Source: an uncultured Gemmataceae bacterium
GTDB taxonomy: Bacteria; Planctomycetota; Planctomycetia; Gemmatales; Gemmataceae
Length of the DNA stretch: 17,834 nt
Direction of reading: 5' to 3'
Assembly (NCBI GenBank): GCA_937922175.1
Contig: CAKZUU010000077.1
Span: 1-17,834, forward strand
A model generated the notes under the pieces. It was given only the letters and a program-made list of their open reading frames with translations, ran no database searches and was not told where the DNA came from. Position 1 is the stretch's first letter. Each line of letters starts with the position of its first letter. The translations under genes and the position numbers were made by a program. Positions 16,149 through 17,834 of this stretch are shown here, in pieces.

Positions 16149-17069
16149 TCAAGAACGAACTCGATGGCGCTTGCCGTTGCGGTGCGACACCGGTTCACCA
16201 CGCAGCAGGTCGATGAAGCCCTGGGCCGCCATACTCAGATCGGCCCCCCGACGATGGATGATGCCTAACGGTCGCAATAGCGGCGGGCCTTCCAGCTTGA
16301 TCACCTTCAACGTGCCGACACGAACCTCTTCGCGGAGCATCGGCTCGGGGAGAATCCCCACTCCCGCACCGACCTCGATCCCTTTCTTAATGGTCTCGAT
16401 GTTGTCGAATTCATGCACGATATCCACGTCGACGCCGTGCTCGTGCAGGTAGCGATCCACGCGCTGCCGAATCACCAAGCCTCGCTCGAACGCCACAAAT
16501 TTCTGCCCGCGCAATCGCCACGGAGCGATGCTCCGATAATGCGCCAATGGGTGGGTCGGGGCGCAGGCCAGGACCATGACTTCGTCACGCCAGGGCAGAA
16601 CCTTGAACTCACGACTGGACATCGGATAAGAGATCAGCCCCAGATCGGCACTACCGTCGCGCACCTGTTCGTAAACCTGCTTGGGGTGGACATAATCGAT
16701 GCGAACTCGAGCGTGCGGAAAATGTCGGGCAAACTGCTCGACGTAGTGCCCCATGTCCGACAGGCCCACCGAGTAGATCGCCGCCACTCGCACCGTCAGG
16801 GCCAAGCCCGAGTATTCTCGCCGCAGGGAAGCCTCCAGCTCAATGAACTGATCGAGCAAGCGCTTGACGCCGGCGTGATAGTCTCGGCCCAGGCTGGTGA
16901 GGTGCGGCGGGCGCTTCGTTCGATCCACCAGCGGACCTCCCAACCGCTCCTCCAATTGGCGAATCAACCGCGTGACCGTGGGTTGCGAAATGCCATTGAC
17001 CGCAGCCGCTTTGGAAAAGCTGCGCAACTCCGCGACGTCACAGAACACTTTTAACGCTTCCACTTGCAT
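16149..17069 (-). CDS. LysR-type transcriptional regulator upstream of gltBD
   Basis: This 306-residue regulator has a winged helix-turn-helix at residues 3-62 (Phe-Cys-Asp-Val-Ala-Glu...Ser-Phe-Ser-Lys-Ala-Ala...Ile-Ser-Gln-Pro-Thr-Val-Thr-Arg-Leu-Ile-Arg-Gln-Leu-Glu), a linker helix, and a substrate-binding-like effector domain at about 88-295. Effector-domain hallmarks include Gly-Ser-Ala-Asp-Leu-Gly-Leu-Ile and Gly-Ile-Glu-Val-Gly-Ala-Gly-Val-Gly-Ile-Leu-Pro. It lies 59 bp before gltB on the same strand, so it is likely co-transcribed with and acting on gltBD. B. subtilis GltC is a LysR regulator of gltAB but is divergent. A CysB/Cbl-like sulfur or nitrogen role is an alternative. The ATG lacks a clear ribosome binding site; its promoter -10 box lies 8 bases upstream, so the mRNA may be leaderless. 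Confidence 0.92.
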   Translation of the reverse strand: MQVEALKVFCDVAELRSFSKAAAVNGISQPTVTRLIRQLEERLGGPLVDRTKRPPHLTSLGRDYHAGVKRLLDQFIELEASLRREYSGLALTVRVAAIYSVGLSDMGHYVEQFARHFPHARVRIDYVHPKQVYEQVRDGSADLGLISYPMSSREFKVLPWRDEVMVLACAPTHPLAHYRSIAPWRLRGQKFVAFERGLVIRQRVDRYLHEHGVDVDIVHEFDNIETIKKGIEVGAGVGILPEPMLREEVRVGTLKVIKLEGPPLLRPLGIIHRRGADLSMAAQGFIDLLRGEPVSHRNGKRHRVRS

Positions 17070-17077
17070 CTCGCGTG

Positions 17078-17105
17078 ATTTTACTATTCATCTAGTGAAT
17101 ATCAA
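17078..17105 (-). promoter_or_regulatory. Promoter of the LysR gene, possibly giving a leaderless transcript
   Basis: On the minus strand TTGATA (-35, 17100-17105) is followed by a 16-base spacer and TAAAAT (-10, 17078-17083). Only eight bases separate the -10 box from the ATG at 17067-17069, so the start point would fall at or next to the A of ATG. This agrees with the missing Shine-Dalgarno sequence. Confidence 0.55.
17086..17100. promoter_or_regulatory. LysR-type T-N11-A palindrome in the LysR promoter spacer
   Basis: The 15-mer ATTCATCTAGTGAAT has perfect 5-bp arms (ATTCA/TGAAT) around TCTAG and satisfies the T-N11-A rule for LysR-family binding sites. It lies between the -35 and -10 boxes of the LysR promoter, where binding would be expected to block transcription. 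Two more TGAAT half-sites follow on the plus strand at 17117-17121 and 17127-17131, toward the divergent hydrolase gene. Confidence 0.5.
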
Positions 17106-17286
17106 GAATGTTGATGTGAATTTTTTTGAATGAAGGAAAACGCCTCCTCGTTCCCTCACCGTGGGACGCTTCGCTCAATCGTACGTCGGGTGGACGGCTG
17201 TTCCTCCTCTGGTCCGGCGGAATTGATACAACGCACCACGACGCCTGAGACAAACTGGTGCCCTCGCATGGAATTGAGGAGGACGC

Positions 17287-17834
17287 ATGCGCTTTGCAAC
17301 GATTCAAACGCCGGAGGGTCCCCGGCCGGTTCTTCGAGTCGGTGAGGAATACAGTGACTGGTTGTTTGCCGACCCGTCGTTACCCACGAGCCTTCGGGCC
17401 GTCTTGGCCGGCGGGAAGGAGGCTCAGGCCGCCGTCCGAGCTGCCGCCTTGAAGTCCGCTGCTCGACGGTTTCCCGTGAGTCAGTCGCGATGGTTGCCGC
17501 CGATTCCCGACCCCCAAAAGATTCTCTGCCTGGGGTTGAACTACCGCGACCACGCCATCGAAAGCGGGCAAGCCATTCCCAATGAGCCGATCCTCTTCGC
17601 GAAATATTCCAATGCACTGATCGGTCACCGTGAGCCGATCGTTCTGCCCAAGGTGAGCACGAAAGTGGACTTTGAGGCGGAATTGGTCATCGTGATCGGC
17701 CAACGGGGGAAACACATCCCCATCGAACGAGCCATGCAGTACGTCGCTGGTTACACTGCTGGACACGATGTCTCGGCTCGCGACTGGCAGTTCAAAGGCG
17801 AAGCCAAACAATGGGTTGCCGGGAAGACGTTCGA
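17287..17834 (+). CDS. Fumarylacetoacetate hydrolase (FAH) family protein, N-terminal part (3' end outside window)
   Basis: The frame runs from the ATG at 17287-17289 to the window edge with no stop, giving 182 residues. GAGGAGG five bases upstream strongly supports the start. After a variable N-terminal region of about 75 residues comes the FAH core: Ile-Leu-Cys-Leu-Gly-Leu-Asn-Tyr-Arg-Asp-His89, then Pro-Ile-Leu-Phe-Ala-Lys106. Next is Val-Asp128-Phe-Glu130-Ala-Glu132-Leu with the acidic metal ligands, then Tyr-Thr-Ala-Gly-His-Asp161-Val-Ser-Ala-Arg-Asp-Trp-Gln. These enzymes use Mg2+ or Mn2+ to cleave or isomerise C-C bonds in keto acids. Candidates include acylpyruvase, 2-hydroxymuconate-type isomerase and 2,4-diketo-3-deoxy sugar-acid hydrolase. 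The substrate cannot be fixed from this fragment. The gene is divergent from the LysR gene across 217 bp. Confidence 0.92.
   Translation, partial: MRFATIQTPEGPRPVLRVGEEYSDWLFADPSLPTSLRAVLAGGKEAQAAVRAAALKSAARRFPVSQSRWLPPIPDPQKILCLGLNYRDHAIESGQAIPNEPILFAKYSNALIGHREPIVLPKVSTKVDFEAELVIVIGQRGKHIPIERAMQYVAGYTAGHDVSARDWQFKGEAKQWVAGKTF

Noticed and set aside
16090..16152. A 21-codon N-terminal extension of GltB starting at a TTG
   Set aside because: The ATG at 16089 has a good GGGGAG site and gives a normal short propeptide before Cys22. The extension has no such site and overlaps the end of the LysR gene.

Overview
The window looks like chromosomal DNA from a planctomycete, most likely of the Gemmatales/Gemmataceae type. 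The main evidence is two DUF1559 genes. One is a 3' fragment at the left edge. The other is complete, with the N-terminal class III prepilin signature (GFTLIELLVVIAIIAILIG) typical of the large planctomycete DUF1559 paralogue families. High GC content, GGAG-type ribosome binding sites and a secreted WD40 protein fit this. The placement is inferred from families; there is no rRNA gene here to confirm it.

Left part (1-2973): the end of a DUF1559 gene overlaps by 8 bp a small hot-dog thioesterase gene. A convergent WD40 beta-propeller gene follows. Divergent from that is an extended short-chain dehydrogenase/epimerase gene.

Sugar region (2992-7582): an AI-2E-family permease gene and a class II xylose isomerase gene (xylA) lie on the minus strand, 48 bp apart, as a probable operon. 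Divergent from xylA is a dehydratase of the IlvD/EDD superfamily that closely matches the E. coli YjhG/YagF (D-xylonate dehydratase) subgroup. The 184 bp between them carry a concentric nested inverted repeat and a candidate xylA promoter. Genes for both the isomerase route and the oxidative (xylonate) route thus share one control region. No xylulokinase, xylose dehydrogenase or downstream oxidative-route gene is in the window.

Surface-protein region (7666-9371, minus strand): a complete DUF1559 gene, a strong intrinsic terminator, then two tiny lipoprotein genes (61 and 47 codons). Their lipobox cysteine is at residue 21 in both and the surrounding residues are alike, so they look like diverged duplicates.

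Nitrogen-assimilation region (9823-17069, minus strand): a LysR-type regulator, gltB (glutamate synthase large subunit) and gltD (small subunit) are co-directional with gaps of 59 and 57 bp, so probably one operon. The regulator gene has a good promoter whose -10 box lies only 8 bp before the start codon, suggesting a leaderless transcript, and a LysR-type T-N11-A palindrome in the promoter spacer, suggesting autoregulation. GltB carries an unusual His/Gly/Asn-rich insert. At the right edge a fumarylacetoacetate-hydrolase-family gene starts, divergent from the LysR gene, and runs off the window.

Most of the window is ordinary metabolism. I see no CRISPR array, insertion sequence, phage gene, tRNA or rRNA. 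The points worth following up are the xylA/dehydratase divergon, the tandem micro-lipoproteins, the predicted leaderless autoregulated LysR gene and the GltB insert.
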